Origin: Phlebotomus papatasi
Lineage: Eukaryota; Arthropoda; Insecta; Diptera; Psychodidae
Assembly: GCF_024763615.1 (NCBI RefSeq)
Contig: NC_077222.1
Coordinates: 3,782,001 to 3,846,000 of the forward strand
Length of the DNA stretch: 64,000 bases
Direction: 5' to 3'
The position numbers and the translations under genes were made by a program. Each line of letters begins with the position of its first letter. The stretch's first letter is position 1. This document shows positions 35,001 through 45,281 of the stretch, in pieces. The notes under the pieces are model-generated. The model was not told the origin of the DNA. It made no database searches and saw only the letters and a list, made by a program, of their open reading frames with translations.

Positions 35001-38000
35001 TGCAACAGCCGTGTCGACTTCTGCCAGATCCGCGCATCCCTGTCTCCTCTTCGTTCCTGAAGATGAGATCTCCACGACTTCATAGTTCGAGCCCTAGCTT
35101 GTAAGTATCTGGTGAGGTCGACCGTTTCGGAGCTTCTTGATTCTCGGAAAATGAAGGATCTTCAACCAGGGGGAAGACATGAGGATATGAAGACCCTGGG
35201 AGTGTCCTAATGGCTACTATCAGAAAAAGCAAAATCGTCGAAGTTAGGGAGATTTCTTCTGTGAATCATCTTTGAGGACTTTTCATCTACCACGCGGAGC
35301 CTACAACAACCCGTAACTATCTCCACAAGAATTCCGGAACTGAATTCCAGGGCATTATACCCAGATTAAGGAATAAGTTAGGCAATAAAGTATCACTAAG
35401 GAAAGCCACGATTGTTTTTACTCCATGAAGGCCACGGATGGATTACTTCACACCCTAGTGGGTAGTAGGTCCGCCAGGGTGTTTTTGTTACATGGTTGGG
35501 GACTCTTCTACTCATATTCATAATAGTATTATTTTTGTTTTGTTAAAAAAATAAATTACATTACTTTACGCCAATGTTGTGAACTAAGTTTATTGTGTTG
35601 AAGTATGCCTGGTGTGTGTCTGAGCTTATAGGTTTTACCCCTTTATGATTAATCTTTTAGGTCTAATAATTAAAGTGCATTGATTGTCAAATTCTGATTA
35701 TCACAATTAACATGCTACTGATTTCTTTACTAAAAAAGAAGAAAATCACAGAAAGGAACGTATTTTACTAATTCCACTGTAATCCGAGACATATACCAAA
35801 AAATTTAAGTCTAGACGCAATCATTAATGGTTTATTTTCAACCTGGATAAAGGACAAATCACATTATCTTCATTATGAATTGAGTATGTGTCTGGGGATC
35901 TCATAAAACGGTTGGAAAGAGTATCAGTGAGATTCGTCAGGTCCTTATTAGCGGGAGACCCCTCCCTGGCTTGACTCTCGCACTTGTGAATTCAAGTTCC
36001 GTTCAGTAGCTGAAAGGAATTGCATGTCTAGAGGGGGACATTCTCACATTTGATTATTATTAATCGTATCGAGACACTTAATTGGTATTACAGTAGAGTC
36101 TCTGTCAATTGGGCATTTGGGGAAAAATGTCATCCGGTTTATCGATAGATTTGGGCGTCAAAGCCTTTGTAAATTCCACAAAAAGTGCTCAATTATAAAG
36201 GATCACGATAAAATAGGAAGAACTGCAGCAATTTTGAGCAAATTAGCTTCATAATTAAACGTAAAAATTGTCAACAAAATTTTTCTATCTACTGTACAAT
36301 GTAGTCTTTACAACGTGTTCGTGTTGGAAGAATCTGCTGACCCTAGATCGCCAAGGAACGTCTTCCTCGCAGTATGGATGCTTCTTCCATGTTCCCGGAA
36401 TTTTTCGGTGAAAATGTCTTTTTCTAGATCTAGACATTCAGATATTTGCCCCGGGCGGGACTCGAACTCACAATACTACGAGTCAAGCCGAGGATCTATA
36501 CGCGCAAGAGCCAACGGTCTTGCCTATTGCGCCACTGAGATCCCACCTTCATTTTTGATAAAACGTAGTAAAATGCACCGGCCTGGCCCAAGAAATCCAA
36601 GATATCCCGAATAAATATCTTTCATATCTAATTTTTTTTTTTGTGGTTCCTATATATAAGAAAGGAGATAGACAGTTGGCAGAGAATTATCGTCCAATTT
36701 CCTTGTTGTCGATATTCTCTAAGGTATATGAGAAGCTCATGAAGAATCGTCTTGTGACTTTCCTTGACAGGCACAGAGTTCTCGGTGCCTTTCAGTATGG
36801 TTTTAGGGAGGGACGAGGTTGTGAGCAGGCTTTGGAAGCTTTTCTTGGTAAAGTGTCTGGTGATTTGAATGAGGGGAAAAATGTTGTTGCGCTCTTCCTG
36901 GACATATGCAAAGCATTTGATACAGTAAATCATGCTCTACTATTAAGAAAATTGGATGCTCTTGGTATTCGGGGCATTGTGGGTGACTGGTTCCGCTCCT
37001 ATCTCTCACAAAGGCAACAGTGCGTAAGGGTGGGTTCTGCGATGAGTTCTGGGCTGTGCTTGGAGTCCGGTGTTCCTCAGGGGTCGATTCTCGGACCTAT
37101 ACTTTTTATAATTTATATAAACGATGTGCACACTGTTGGTTTGCTGGGAGTCCCGACCGCCTATGCGGACGATTTGGCGGTTACATACTCTGGTCCTTGT
37201 TTGAATGGTGTTGTAGGTGATGTGAACCGTGATCTGAGTAGTCTTAAAACATGGTTTGATTATCATTCTATGCTTTTGAGTAAGAAATCCAGGTTCATGG
37301 TGTTCTCTTTGAGAGGGTCGCCTCCTGCCCCTGCTCCGGCTCTGCATGCACGTGATTGTGGCTCTGGTGATGGCGAGAATGGAAGATGTAGTAGTTCCTG
37401 CGTCGTGTTGGAAAGAGCCTCTACTTATAAATATCTAGGACTTTACTTGGATCAGGCTCTTAATTGGAGGGACCACATTGATGCACTGCGGACTCATCTT
37501 AAATTGGCAATGAGATATTGTTACAGACTAAGAGAATCTTGTCCAAGGAACGTTATGGCATCCTTTTACTTTGCTATGGTGCAATCTAGGTTGCAATATG
37601 GTGTTCCTTTCTGGGGTGCTACATACTCCTCGCATTTACGTGGGCTTAATTCGGCGCAGAGAGTTATTCTACGAATAATGTCGTCTCAGGGAAGATTTGA
37701 GAGTGCTATGCCACTCTTCAGAGGCTGGCATATAATGACTCTCAAAGCTCTTTATGTCTACAGAACCATGAGACTGTTCTATAATATGTGTGGCAATAGA
37801 ATAATTAGACATCGCAATCTGGGCCGATCGTATGATGTTCGTTTACGGGAGTTTTTCTCTGTTCCGAGACCTAGAAGGGAATTCTTTAAGCATAGTTTTA
37901 ACTTTTGCGCTCCAAGGCTAGCTAACTCTCTTTTGTCTATATTTAGAAATGATTCTTTTACATTCAATAAATTGAGATTATATCTATTCACTGAGCATGA

Positions 38001-40534
38001 CGATGGGATACTTGCTCTGTACTCCTAGTGTAGCTGCTCTCCTGAAGGGCCTTCTTCGTCATTCATATTTCTTCCTTTCTGTTATTATTACAGTTTTTTT
38101 TTCTCGTTTCTTTTTTTTCATGTTTTTATTGTTGTAGTTATAACTCTCTTTTTCTTCAAGGCGATTAAAGAAATGGATTGCGATTTTGCAATACTGTCAT
38201 AGTATTTGAAACTCATGTGGGGTTGACATTATTGGTGATCTGAGCGTAACTCGAAAGGGATTTCTGTTACGGCTGCACTCTTCTCATGCCTGCATTTGGG
38301 CGAGCTATATATATATTTATTATTTTTTCATTTTATTCTTGGTCTTTTTTTTTTTTTTTTTTTCCTTTTGAATCTTCTTAACATTTATACGAGGGCGTGA
38401 AGGTATAGTGTTAATGTTGAAACACTATGTCCGGGCTTGTGATCCCGTGCCGGGGTCTCTCTCTCTCGGCTTCACCGAGCTCTCTCTCCCCTAATTGTAA
38501 CTTATTGTAAAGCACGTACGGGCTTGCTTCGGCTGGGACTGCCTCACGCCTTCGGGATCGCCTACTCTGTTGGGTGGATTTGGGCGGCCGTGCGGTATCC
38601 TAAGTACTGATGTGCCTGGATTATAGATACTGTAATTGATTGCCTTTGGATTCAGCTATCCGAGGTTGACTCACTGACTCCTCTTGGTTTCTTTTTTTCA
38701 TCGTTGTGTTTTTTTTTTTTAATTTTTTATTTGTTCTTTCCACATAAGTAAAATTCCTAAAGTGTTTAATATTTATGACACCTGGGCTTATGCCCGTTTG
38801 GCATACAGCTCACTTGAGCTAGCCATCCTACTCTCGCAATGCTTTGATTCGCGGAAATCGACGGAGCAGCAGTTGACTGTTTTGCTTTTTCTTTCATAAT
38901 TATTGTTAATGTAATTTTGTAAGAAATGTTTTAGCATTAAAAGCAGATTTTTTCTGCAACGGCTTATACAACCTGTGAAGGAGGATTTCCACCGTTTGCC
39001 TCTGGAGGTTGGTCACCAACGCTAAGACGGCGGTGGACGCAATAGAGGGAAATAAGTCACTGTTCCTGTAACGTTGTTGCGCTTTTAAAGCATTTGTCGA
39101 TGAATAAAATATCTATCTAATATCTATCTATCTAATTCTCTGATGAACTTAGATATGACGGAGTATACGACACTGTAACATGATTACATTGTAACAAATA
39201 ACTCGATACGACTAATAATAATAGGTGTGTGTCTCGGCTTATTATCTTCTCCTCCAATCTTCATAGCCTAGATGATTTTTCAGTAATTTCTTGTCTCAAA
39301 TTTGTGTTTAGTAATGTAAAAAGTATACAGCATGATGTAAGATTAGCAAGAGAAAAACACGATGAGGTAAATACTATAAAGCAAAAGTTTCATGGTGAGT
39401 TGAGAAGCAATAAAAGATAGAGGCACTATAAAGTCTATCATAAAATAATAGGTAATTAAATAGCTTCTGCACATCGTTTTATTATGTTTTTTTGAAGCTT
39501 TTATCCGACGAAGGAAGAAATGTTGCATTTGATATTGATTGAACTGGAATGTTAGGAGTGTAAATAAGTTCTTTTCGCCAAGCGTTAGATGGCGTTATTT
39601 GAGCCTATATATGTACATGAGTCAATACTGGTTATAACTTTATTGTGTAAGCTGTGTAGGCCACCATTAGGCTTAAGAATCAGAAAGTTTAGTAACTTTC
39701 GACAGTAAAACTTATAGTCGAGATTCTTTTTCGCAGCCTGTTGGTATGTGTCTTGGCTTACCATTTTTATACTCGAATAGTCCTAATGTGAAAAATTCCA
39801 CTTACCATGCAGGGAAATGCTCTCCTGGCGTCCGTTGGCTGGAATTGTGTGGCAGCGAGCCAACGTGTTGAATTTTCTACTTTATAGGAACTCCTATAGA
39901 ACCCTTGCATAAATTCATTGAGAATTCCCTGAAATTTGAGGAAAACTCGGTAGAATTTTCCCTTCTTCAAGACCTCATTTGTTTTTATCACGAAAAACTG
40001 CTGTATTTCTACAGAAGATATTCCTGCAACTGCAATTTCCGTCTTTGTTGCATTTTCAGTAATTCGAATGTCCTTTTCCGGGACTCTCAGTGCAAATGAA
40101 TGGAGTGTGATATTTTTGCAGTCCTCCAGAACTTCTAAAGTGATCATAACTTCTCCATTGAATGTGAAATTTTTCTCCGCAAAGTACGGTTGAATTTTGA
40201 CGTCATAGTGATGAGGTTTGAGGGCAGTGGGCAGAAGGAAGTCAGAAACTGTGAGAATTGAATCTTCGTGCACGGCAAAAGGATCACCAGGTTCTTCATG
40301 GCGGTCCGGATGTATACAAGGATCACTTGGACACGATATAAAGTGATAGACTAGAAAACCTGATCCCACAATTCCACAAACAAATATTCCAACGATAAAT
40401 GCAAGGGTGAGCTTTGAAATGTGAATTCCACTGCGATTTGTGAAGGTTGGTGACTGATCAATGGCCAAAGTCTCTCCTACATGCATCCCTGTGTAAATCG
40501 TATTAAAATAGTCTTTAAGATCAATGCGCGACAT
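22833..40534 (-). CDS. Gene D: type II membrane M1 aminopeptidase, 984 aa
   Basis: Join, in minus order, 40534-39806, 33531-33434, 33184-32919, 28720-28541, 28475-27020, 23058-22833. All junctions are GT-AG and the exon lengths sum to 985 codons including the stop. The N-terminus is a ~40-residue cytosolic tail, then a membrane anchor at about 42-66 (LTLAFIVGIFVCGIVGSGFLVYHFI); there is no hydrophobic C-terminus, so it is a type II ectoenzyme, unlike B and C. Motifs: ARRAFPCMDQP, GAMEN (365-369), HEISH (401-405), Glu424 in WLNEG and Tyr in ISYGKG. It should be an active neutral aminopeptidase acting on peptides at the cell surface. Its introns are very large for the cluster (17.7 kb gene) and loaded with mobile DNA. 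An alternative start at Met17, just after a possible acceptor (tttacacag), would shorten the tail. Confidence 0.94.
23310..26450. repeat. ~46-bp tandem satellite array with 991-bp higher-order duplication
   Basis: Units follow ctgaccaaaatcgattttttg / ttactgatcaaaaatgaattcctt, some 60-70 copies with much variation and recurring GAATTC and GATC. Blocks 24069-25060 and 25061-26052 are near-identical over about 991 bp, a recent segmental duplication inside the array. Degenerate units also lie at 21640-21990, on the far side of the last exons of genes C and D. Confidence 0.9.
26671..26885. mobile_element. 215-bp long-TIR MITE, copy 3
   Basis: Same ends and TA flanks (26669-26670, 26886-26887) as the copy at 19466-19680, with one base difference by eye. 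Confidence 0.85.
27020..28475 (-). CDS. Gene D exon 5
   Basis: Starts GFASYMEYLGVDAVEP after a 65-bp intron and ends HIKE before a GTAAGT donor at 27019. It carries the catalytic tyrosine (RISYGKGASIIRMM) and most of the C-terminal helical domain. Confidence 0.93.
28541..28720 (-). CDS. Gene D exon 4 (active site)
   Basis: Acceptor ttgatttcag; donor GTAATT at 28540. It encodes GAMEN, HEISH and WLNEG, so both catalytic motifs sit on a single 180-bp exon. Confidence 0.93.
29437..29657 (-). mobile_element. Foldback-like element with 14-bp subrepeats, copy 2
   Basis: Begins ggtggcagccaaaatcccg and ends ttgaccgggacccgtt, the inverse of copy 1 at 12838-13172. The unique core (gattgcacccgcgct / agcgcgggtgcaatc) matches, while the subrepeat runs are shorter. 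Confidence 0.6.
29650..30550. repeat. Three diverged tandem units of 300-450 bp
   Basis: Each has ATATGTTTTGGAG..AGTCCAGCTGAACAT, then CCTAATTTTCAACGAATT and TATCGACTTTCGGTCTTCGATGA-like blocks. A related piece lies inverted near 56560-56710. Confidence 0.55.
30795..30962 (-). mobile_element. MITE with GGGTGAAAGGAAC ends, copy 2
   Basis: Begins agggagccccttttgacac and ends cttaaagtgtcaataggtgttcctttcaccct, the inverse of the copy at 14511-14745. Confidence 0.55.
32919..33184 (-). CDS. Gene D exon 3
   Basis: The acceptor is catctaacccgcag and the donor GTGAGT starts at 32918. It encodes DDDPDYLWDIYEES ... PLDKLDMIALPDFSAG, the region leading to the GAMEN motif. Confidence 0.92.
33434..33531 (-). 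CDS. Gene D exon 2 (98 bp)
   Basis: Found from the acceptor ttccgtgttccag and the donor GTAAGT at 33433. It encodes DQPDLKARFSISIARPKTM and on to NV, linking PCM to DDDPDYLW in frame. It supplies the rest of the conserved FPC.DEP..K block. Confidence 0.88.
33712..33966 (+). mobile_element. CACTGAG-end MITE, plus-strand copy
   Basis: Blocks AAAATAACATTCCGGAAATG, GATCCGAAATCGGTGTAAA and the end tttactcagtgta are shared with 42941-43193 and 45012-45264. About 255 bp, non-coding. Confidence 0.7.
34122..34352. repeat. Repeat with TGGTGTGTGTCT terminal motif, copy 1
   Basis: Contains aactaagtttatt, then tggtgtgtgtctaggcttata, and ends gtaatccgagacacacacta, an inverted relative of the inner motif. 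It aligns loosely with 35580-35800. Confidence 0.5.
34640..35490. other. GC-richer block, possible LTR-retrotransposon remnant
   Basis: Its base composition differs from the AT-rich surroundings. It has a perfect 14-bp inverted repeat (34771-34784 and 34793-34806), a purine run aaccagggggaagac near 35169 that could be a polypurine tract, and AATAAA near 35381. No gag or pol frame is visible. Confidence 0.3.
35580..35800. repeat. Repeat with TGGTGTGTGTCT terminal motif, copy 2
   Basis: Has gaactaagtttatt, tggtgtgtgtctgagcttata and gtaatccgagacatat in the same order as copy 1, at roughly two-thirds identity by eye. Confidence 0.5.
36052..36545 (-). mobile_element. tRNA-derived SINE interrupted by a TA-flanked element
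   Basis: The minus strand reads GGGATCTCAGTGGCGCAATAGG, then GAGTTCGAGTCCCGCCC (B box), the family body, and ends in CGATTAATAATAATC at 36052. The tail is separated from the body by the insertion 36091-36294. Confidence 0.8.
36091..36294. mobile_element. pogo/Tigger-like MITE nested in the SINE
   Basis: Starts CAGTAGAGTC, ends TCTACTG, with TA at 36089-36090 and 36295-36296. The SINE sequence resumes directly on each side. It is 204 bp and non-coding. Confidence 0.7.
36643..38028 (+). pseudogene. Reverse transcriptase ORF fragment of the LINE
   Basis: The polymerase fingers and palm are uninterrupted, but the N-terminal endonuclease is absent, so it cannot mobilise itself. The frame entering 36643 reads VVPIYKKGDRQLAENYRPIS, the standard beginning of the RT domain, directly after a T-run; the Met called there is a GTG and not a real start. 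The stop TAG is at 38026-38028. Confidence 0.85.
36643..39135 (+). mobile_element. 5'-truncated non-LTR retrotransposon (CR1/L2-like group)
   Basis: A 461-codon open frame (36643-38028) gives a reverse transcriptase: NYRPISLLS, FLDICKAFDTVNH, SGVPQGSILGP and the catalytic YADD, then the thumb and C-terminal region. The endonuclease and first ORF are missing because the copy is cut at the start of the polymerase domain. A ~1.1 kb 3'UTR ends at an (ATCT)n microsatellite tail (about 39103-39135). It lies antisense to gene D, in its first intron. Clade placement is by motif style only. Confidence 0.85.
39159..39222 (+). mobile_element. SINE 3'-end fragment
   Basis: Contains aacatgattacattgtaac and cgatacgactaataataata, the tail region of the SINE family at 41687-42010. 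Confidence 0.6.
39806..40534 (-). CDS. Gene D exon 1
   Basis: Encodes residues 1-243: cytosolic tail, membrane anchor, stalk and first beta domain, ending ARRAFPCM before a GTAAGT donor at 39805. A possible 5'UTR donor (gaatg|gtaagtgag, near 40898) hints at a noncoding first exon upstream. Confidence 0.92.
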
Positions 40535-41686
40535 TTATTTGTCAACTTCAACGAAAATTAAGAAGTATGTACCCATTTTCTTGTTTCCTTTTGAGCTAGT
40601 ACTCCTCAACAAGACCGCTTAGGAGGTCCTAGAATGTTAAGTAAGTCATTAAGTCTCTTTCTGGTGAACTAAGAGGACACTTGCATTTCTGAAGAGGTAC
40701 TTCGCCTAATGAATTTTTTGTGGTATTCGCAATTGATAATAGTATGCTCTTTTCGCAATAATTCGCAATTGATGAGACCTTCTGGCACGTGTACAGGAAT
40801 TCATGCGCAACATTTCTTTCCTTGTGTCTTACAAACATAATTTTTCTAATGGCCCAGAGAATGAGGAATATTGAGCAGCTGGTTTTACCTCACTTACCAT
40901 TCGACACAATGAATTGCCCTCATAATTGTATGTCAATCGACTTCTTTCCCCTGCTATTTTAGTTGGAGACATTTGGATAACGAAAAGACATGCTAATCAA
41001 TTACCTAATCATTCTGTAGCACGCTAAATATTTACCAGCATTGAACATATCAATAAATCTTTTATGCAAATAACAATTACTTTTATTACTATTCTTTTAC
41101 CAAGATTGGTTGAATTTTTAGTATTTGGGCTTGTAATAGGGGAAGGTTGGGCAGTTCTTTGAGATTTTAAGGTTCAACTTCTAGAATAGTGTTGTTAATT
41201 TCCCAGAAAATTGTTGGAAAAATTATCTTTTCCAAATGAATTTTTGAAAAGTTCACATAAAAAATATAAAAAAAAAACTACAATTGTTTTTTTTGTGAAT
41301 TGCTTTTTTTATGATAGCATATTAATGATCCGATTCAGGAAGATTTTGCAATTTCCTATAAGTTTTCTGAATAAACTAATATTTAAAACTCTTTGAAGAA
41401 CGTGTTTGGAATTTCGGACAACGGACAACGTGAAATTCCGGACAAATCAAATTAAACTTCGGATAACTCTCTTAAAACTTGACAATTAAAGTTAATTACA
41501 TAATATTCAAAGTAATCGAGTTACTTTTATTACTAGATTAACAAAGTTCGAGCTTTCAAATTGGTTTGTCCGGAATTACGTGTTGTTTTATTTAGTCCTA
41601 ATTTAGCCCTAATAGCACAATATAATTAATAGAAAGTGATTCTAGCACCTATCAAAATTAATAATCTTAGCTAAAATCGTAAAATA

Positions 41687-42010
41687 AGGGAATTTTAGTG
41701 GCGCAATAGATAAGAGCGTTGGGTATTGGGCGAATGAGATCTCTGCTTCGACTCCTACAGTTGTGAGTTCGAGTCCCGCCCGGTGCAAACAACTGAATGT
41801 CAGGAAAAGACATTTTCACTGTGATAAACGTAATATAAATGCACCGCGTCTGCCCAAAAACCTCTGAGAGCATGGAAGATGCATCCACATTACAGCGAAG
41901 GAGCTCCTAGGCGGTCAACACACGGATTTAGCGGATTCTTCCACTATAGAATCAACAGCAATAAAACATGATCACATTGTGACAAGTATTCCGATACAAT
42001 TAATAATAAT
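41687..42010 (+). mobile_element. tRNA-derived SINE, intact copy with 12-bp target duplication
   Basis: A box (AGTGGCGCAATAGA), B box (GAGTTCGAGTCCCGCC), family body, and tail TTAATAATAAT. AATCGTAAAATA occurs directly before (41675-41686) and directly after (42011-42022). It is the best reference copy of the family in the window. Confidence 0.9.
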
Positions 42011-42940
42011 AATCGTAAAATACGAGAGTAAATTTAAAATTGAACTTCAGTTAACTTTAGGTTATAGTCAGCGCTTCAAACAAAAAAAAAGACAAAAGAG
42101 AAGGTGCAAAAAATAAATAAAAATCTTTAAAAAGGGTTTAAATTACAGTTTAAAAGAATCAGCCAACTTTAGTCACGTTAGGATAATATTGGAAATTCCG
42201 GACATCGCAAAATTTCGGACACCTCCCATAAAATTTGATAAAAAAACAATAACATAATCCTCAAAATATTTTTAAATCGCATGTTAGATTGTCAAAGTCC
42301 CAAACTTACAAAAAGGGTGTTTAAAATTCCACGCTGTCCGGAATTATAAATGTGACCCTTTAAAAGAGCTCCAAAGTTTACAGCATTTAAAAAATGTACA
42401 GAGTAAAAAATTTTCAGCTACTTTACCATAATTTTCCCTGTAAATTTTACATAAACATGTAATCATGTGTACTGATACACATTTGTGTAATTTGTACACA
42501 TTTTGTCTGAAAACTGTGCAATTTTACACGAAATATGTAAGAAAATATGCACACCTGTGTAATCATTCGGAGTTGGTTACACAGTTTACCTTTACATAAA
42601 ACTTAAATTAAACATTTTCAGATTACCCATTTTGCTGAAATATATTATTTGAGTAACTTTACAAGAATAATCGTGGTAAAAAAGCAAACCAGTGATTATC
42701 CTTGTAATCTTTTTTTTACTGTGTACAATGTATTTTTTTTTAGGAAACTGTAGTAACGTACTCTGACTGATTTAGACAATTGGACAAAAAATTAATTTAT
42801 CATGCAATAGTTTTAATTAGACCATATGAAATTAAACAGCAACTGGTAAATTCAAATCATGATAAAAATATTGATTCTGAAATTTAGAGCAAGACAATAG
42901 TTTAAAATCGAAAGTTAATTTAACATTACCTAGAACTCTA

Positions 42941-43193
42941 CACTGAGAAAAAAAGAGGCTGCGATTAACTTTTTTAATCATAATTTTAACACTTTTTGGG
43001 TGTAAAAATATATCAACATATTTTTAATGTTAATTTTACATCCTTTAAGGGTAAAATCAATATGAAAGAAGGGTAACTTTAACCCATAATATACCTAAAA
43101 AGCATAATATTTACACCGATTTCGGATAAATAATGCAGGATAACATTAACATTTCCGGAATGTTATTTTAACTTTTTCGGATTTCTCTCAGTG
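42941..43193 (-). mobile_element. CACTGAG-end MITE, TA-flanked
   Basis: Starts CACTGAGAAAAAAAGAGGCTG and ends GGATTTCTCTCAGTG, with TA at 42939-42940 and 43194-43195. About 253 bp. Confidence 0.75.
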
Positions 43194-44823
43194 TAGCACG
43201 AAAATATTTCGTTTTTCTTGAATTAACTTTGCAGTGTTCAAACTTTTTAGTCAACTGAATTTAAAAGAAATCGGCTGGACAATTTTTTTGTGTACATAAG
43301 CTAATATCTCCACAAGAACTTTAGAGAATGTTCTTTTTAGAATGTGAATTGGGTGAAACTAGCAATGACCGGATGAGCCTTGTATTTTCTAAAAAGGTAA
43401 AAAATCGTCATTTTATTACGTTTAATATCAATAAAAAAATTACATTTCTATTGAAGTTTTGTACAATCCCAATTCCGAGTGCAATTATAAGTATGTAAAT
43501 ATTTTGTCAAAAGAAGAGTCAATAAAAATCGCAAAAATTCTTTTGAATTAGTCACGATGTTCACTCCAATGGGATTATCATTTCGAGAAAAGAAGCAAAT
43601 AAAGAAGAAAAAAACAAAATAAATATCGCAGAGATGACGATTATTTGAATACCATTTTTATTAAACAATAAGCGATATCACGGAATATTACAATTTATCA
43701 GAATTCCAGTTAAGCAATTGGGATGAGTTCGAATTCTTATTTATTTAATTGTGCAATAATTAAGAAAATTTTAACCGGGTCAATAATCAAACCCAAGGGG
43801 CATTCCACTAGCGATTATAGAACACAAATTCTAATAATATTGCGAATATATGAAATATTTTTTTAAATAAATAAAAATATACGAATATTATGAAAATTTG
43901 GCAAGTAGGAGAAGTGCTCATAATGTTGGACAGTTTCTAAATTTGGACTTTTTCAGAGTACCAATGGATACTAAAAATAAACTGATTAAAATGATGGATT
44001 TTTATTTAAAATTTTTGATGAATAATGAATTCTATCTAAATATTTGTTCTTTTTTGAAGATTTAAACACAAAATTTCGTGAAGTTTTTAGATTTTATGAT
44101 GACTAGCTTGTATAAATGCCTGGATAAACAAAGGAGTATCATCTCTACGAACGAGATGTAGTGGGAAAAGCCTTAAAAGGCTCCCGGAAAGGCCAGGGAA
44201 TGCGCGAATCCGCGCGTACTAGAAATACCGAAGAAGTCATCTCACTTTAATGAATGATATAGAAAGTTTCCGGGCTTCTTGTGACATTTGGCGATATTGG
44301 CAATATTTGGCAACATGTGGCAATATTGCTAATATTAAAAAAGGAGTTGTAAATATTTTGAGTGTAGAAAATTTCGTAAATCTTGACAATGTCGTGATTA
44401 TTGTAAATATCGCAAAGATTTTGCGAACAATGCGAATATTCCTAATACTGCGTGTACTGCACACAACATGAATATCTTGCGAACATCGTGAATATTTTAA
44501 AAATATTGCGCAATCTTTCGAATTACACAGATATTAAAATCATAAATCATATCACAAATCAAGCAAATATTTCGAACATTGTGAGTATTGCAATTATGAT
44601 GAATATTTTGCAAATATCGTGAATATCTTGCGAATATCGTAAATATTTTGAAAGTAATACGCAATCTTTCAAATGAGGCAAATATTTAAATATTGTAATC
44701 TAATCAAGCGAATATTCCAAGTATTATGAATATTTGGAATATCAAGAATATTTTGCGAATGTCACGAATATTTCAAATATCGATATTAGTATAGAATAGG
44801 TGGTCTGTTACTGGTACTGTTAA

Positions 44824-45281
44824 GCGGTCTTTAGACTAAAGGTTTAGCCCAGTTCCCGTAGGCTTCAAAATCCTGAATAGCGTGCAATTTAATTATTTTT
44901 TTTAGAGCCTAATAGGTTCTTTATCTTTAATAATCCAATCCTAAGTTAAATTTTCCCAAAAAATCATGATTGATAAGAAATTAGAGCTGTCAAGCCATTT
45001 GGCTAAGCCTTCACTGAGAAAAAACCGGGGGTGCAATTAACTTTTTCTCCTCATGACTTTAACACTTTTTAGGTGTAAAAATATATCAACATTTTTTAAT
45101 GTTAATTTTACACATTTTTAAGGGTAAAATTAACATGAAAAAGGGTAACTTTAACCCCTAGTACACCAAAAAGCATAATATTTACACTGATTTCGGATCA
45201 ATACTGCAGGGTAAAATAAACATTTCCGGAATGTTATTTTAACTTTTTCGGATTTCTCTCAGTGTTAGTTCAGAATCCCGG
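44824..45281 (-). repeat. GGTTTCAGACCT-end repeat interrupted by a MITE
   Basis: Begins gcggtctttagactaaaggtttagccc and ends agttcagaatcccg, the inverse of 13811-14012. The CACTGAG-end element 45012-45264 has inserted near its far end. Confidence 0.6.
45012..45264 (-). mobile_element. CACTGAG-end MITE, nested copy
   Basis: Starts CACTGAGAAAAAACCGGGGG and ends CGGATTTCTCTCAGTG. It has the same blocks and length as 42941-43193. Confidence 0.75.

Larger units (their letters stand above)
33532..39805 (-). other. Intron 1 of gene D (6.3 kb)
   Basis: Carries a CACTGAG-end MITE (33712-33966), two related GTGTGTGTCT repeats (34122-34352, 35580-35800) around a GC-richer block (34640-35490), an interrupted SINE (36052-36545), a LINE in the opposite orientation to the gene (36643-39135) and a SINE 3' fragment (39159-39222). 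Confidence 0.75.

Noticed and set aside
36440..36545. tRNA gene
   Set aside because: A and B boxes are present but belong to a SINE head with body and tail; no clean cloverleaf. The same holds for 14859 and 41687.
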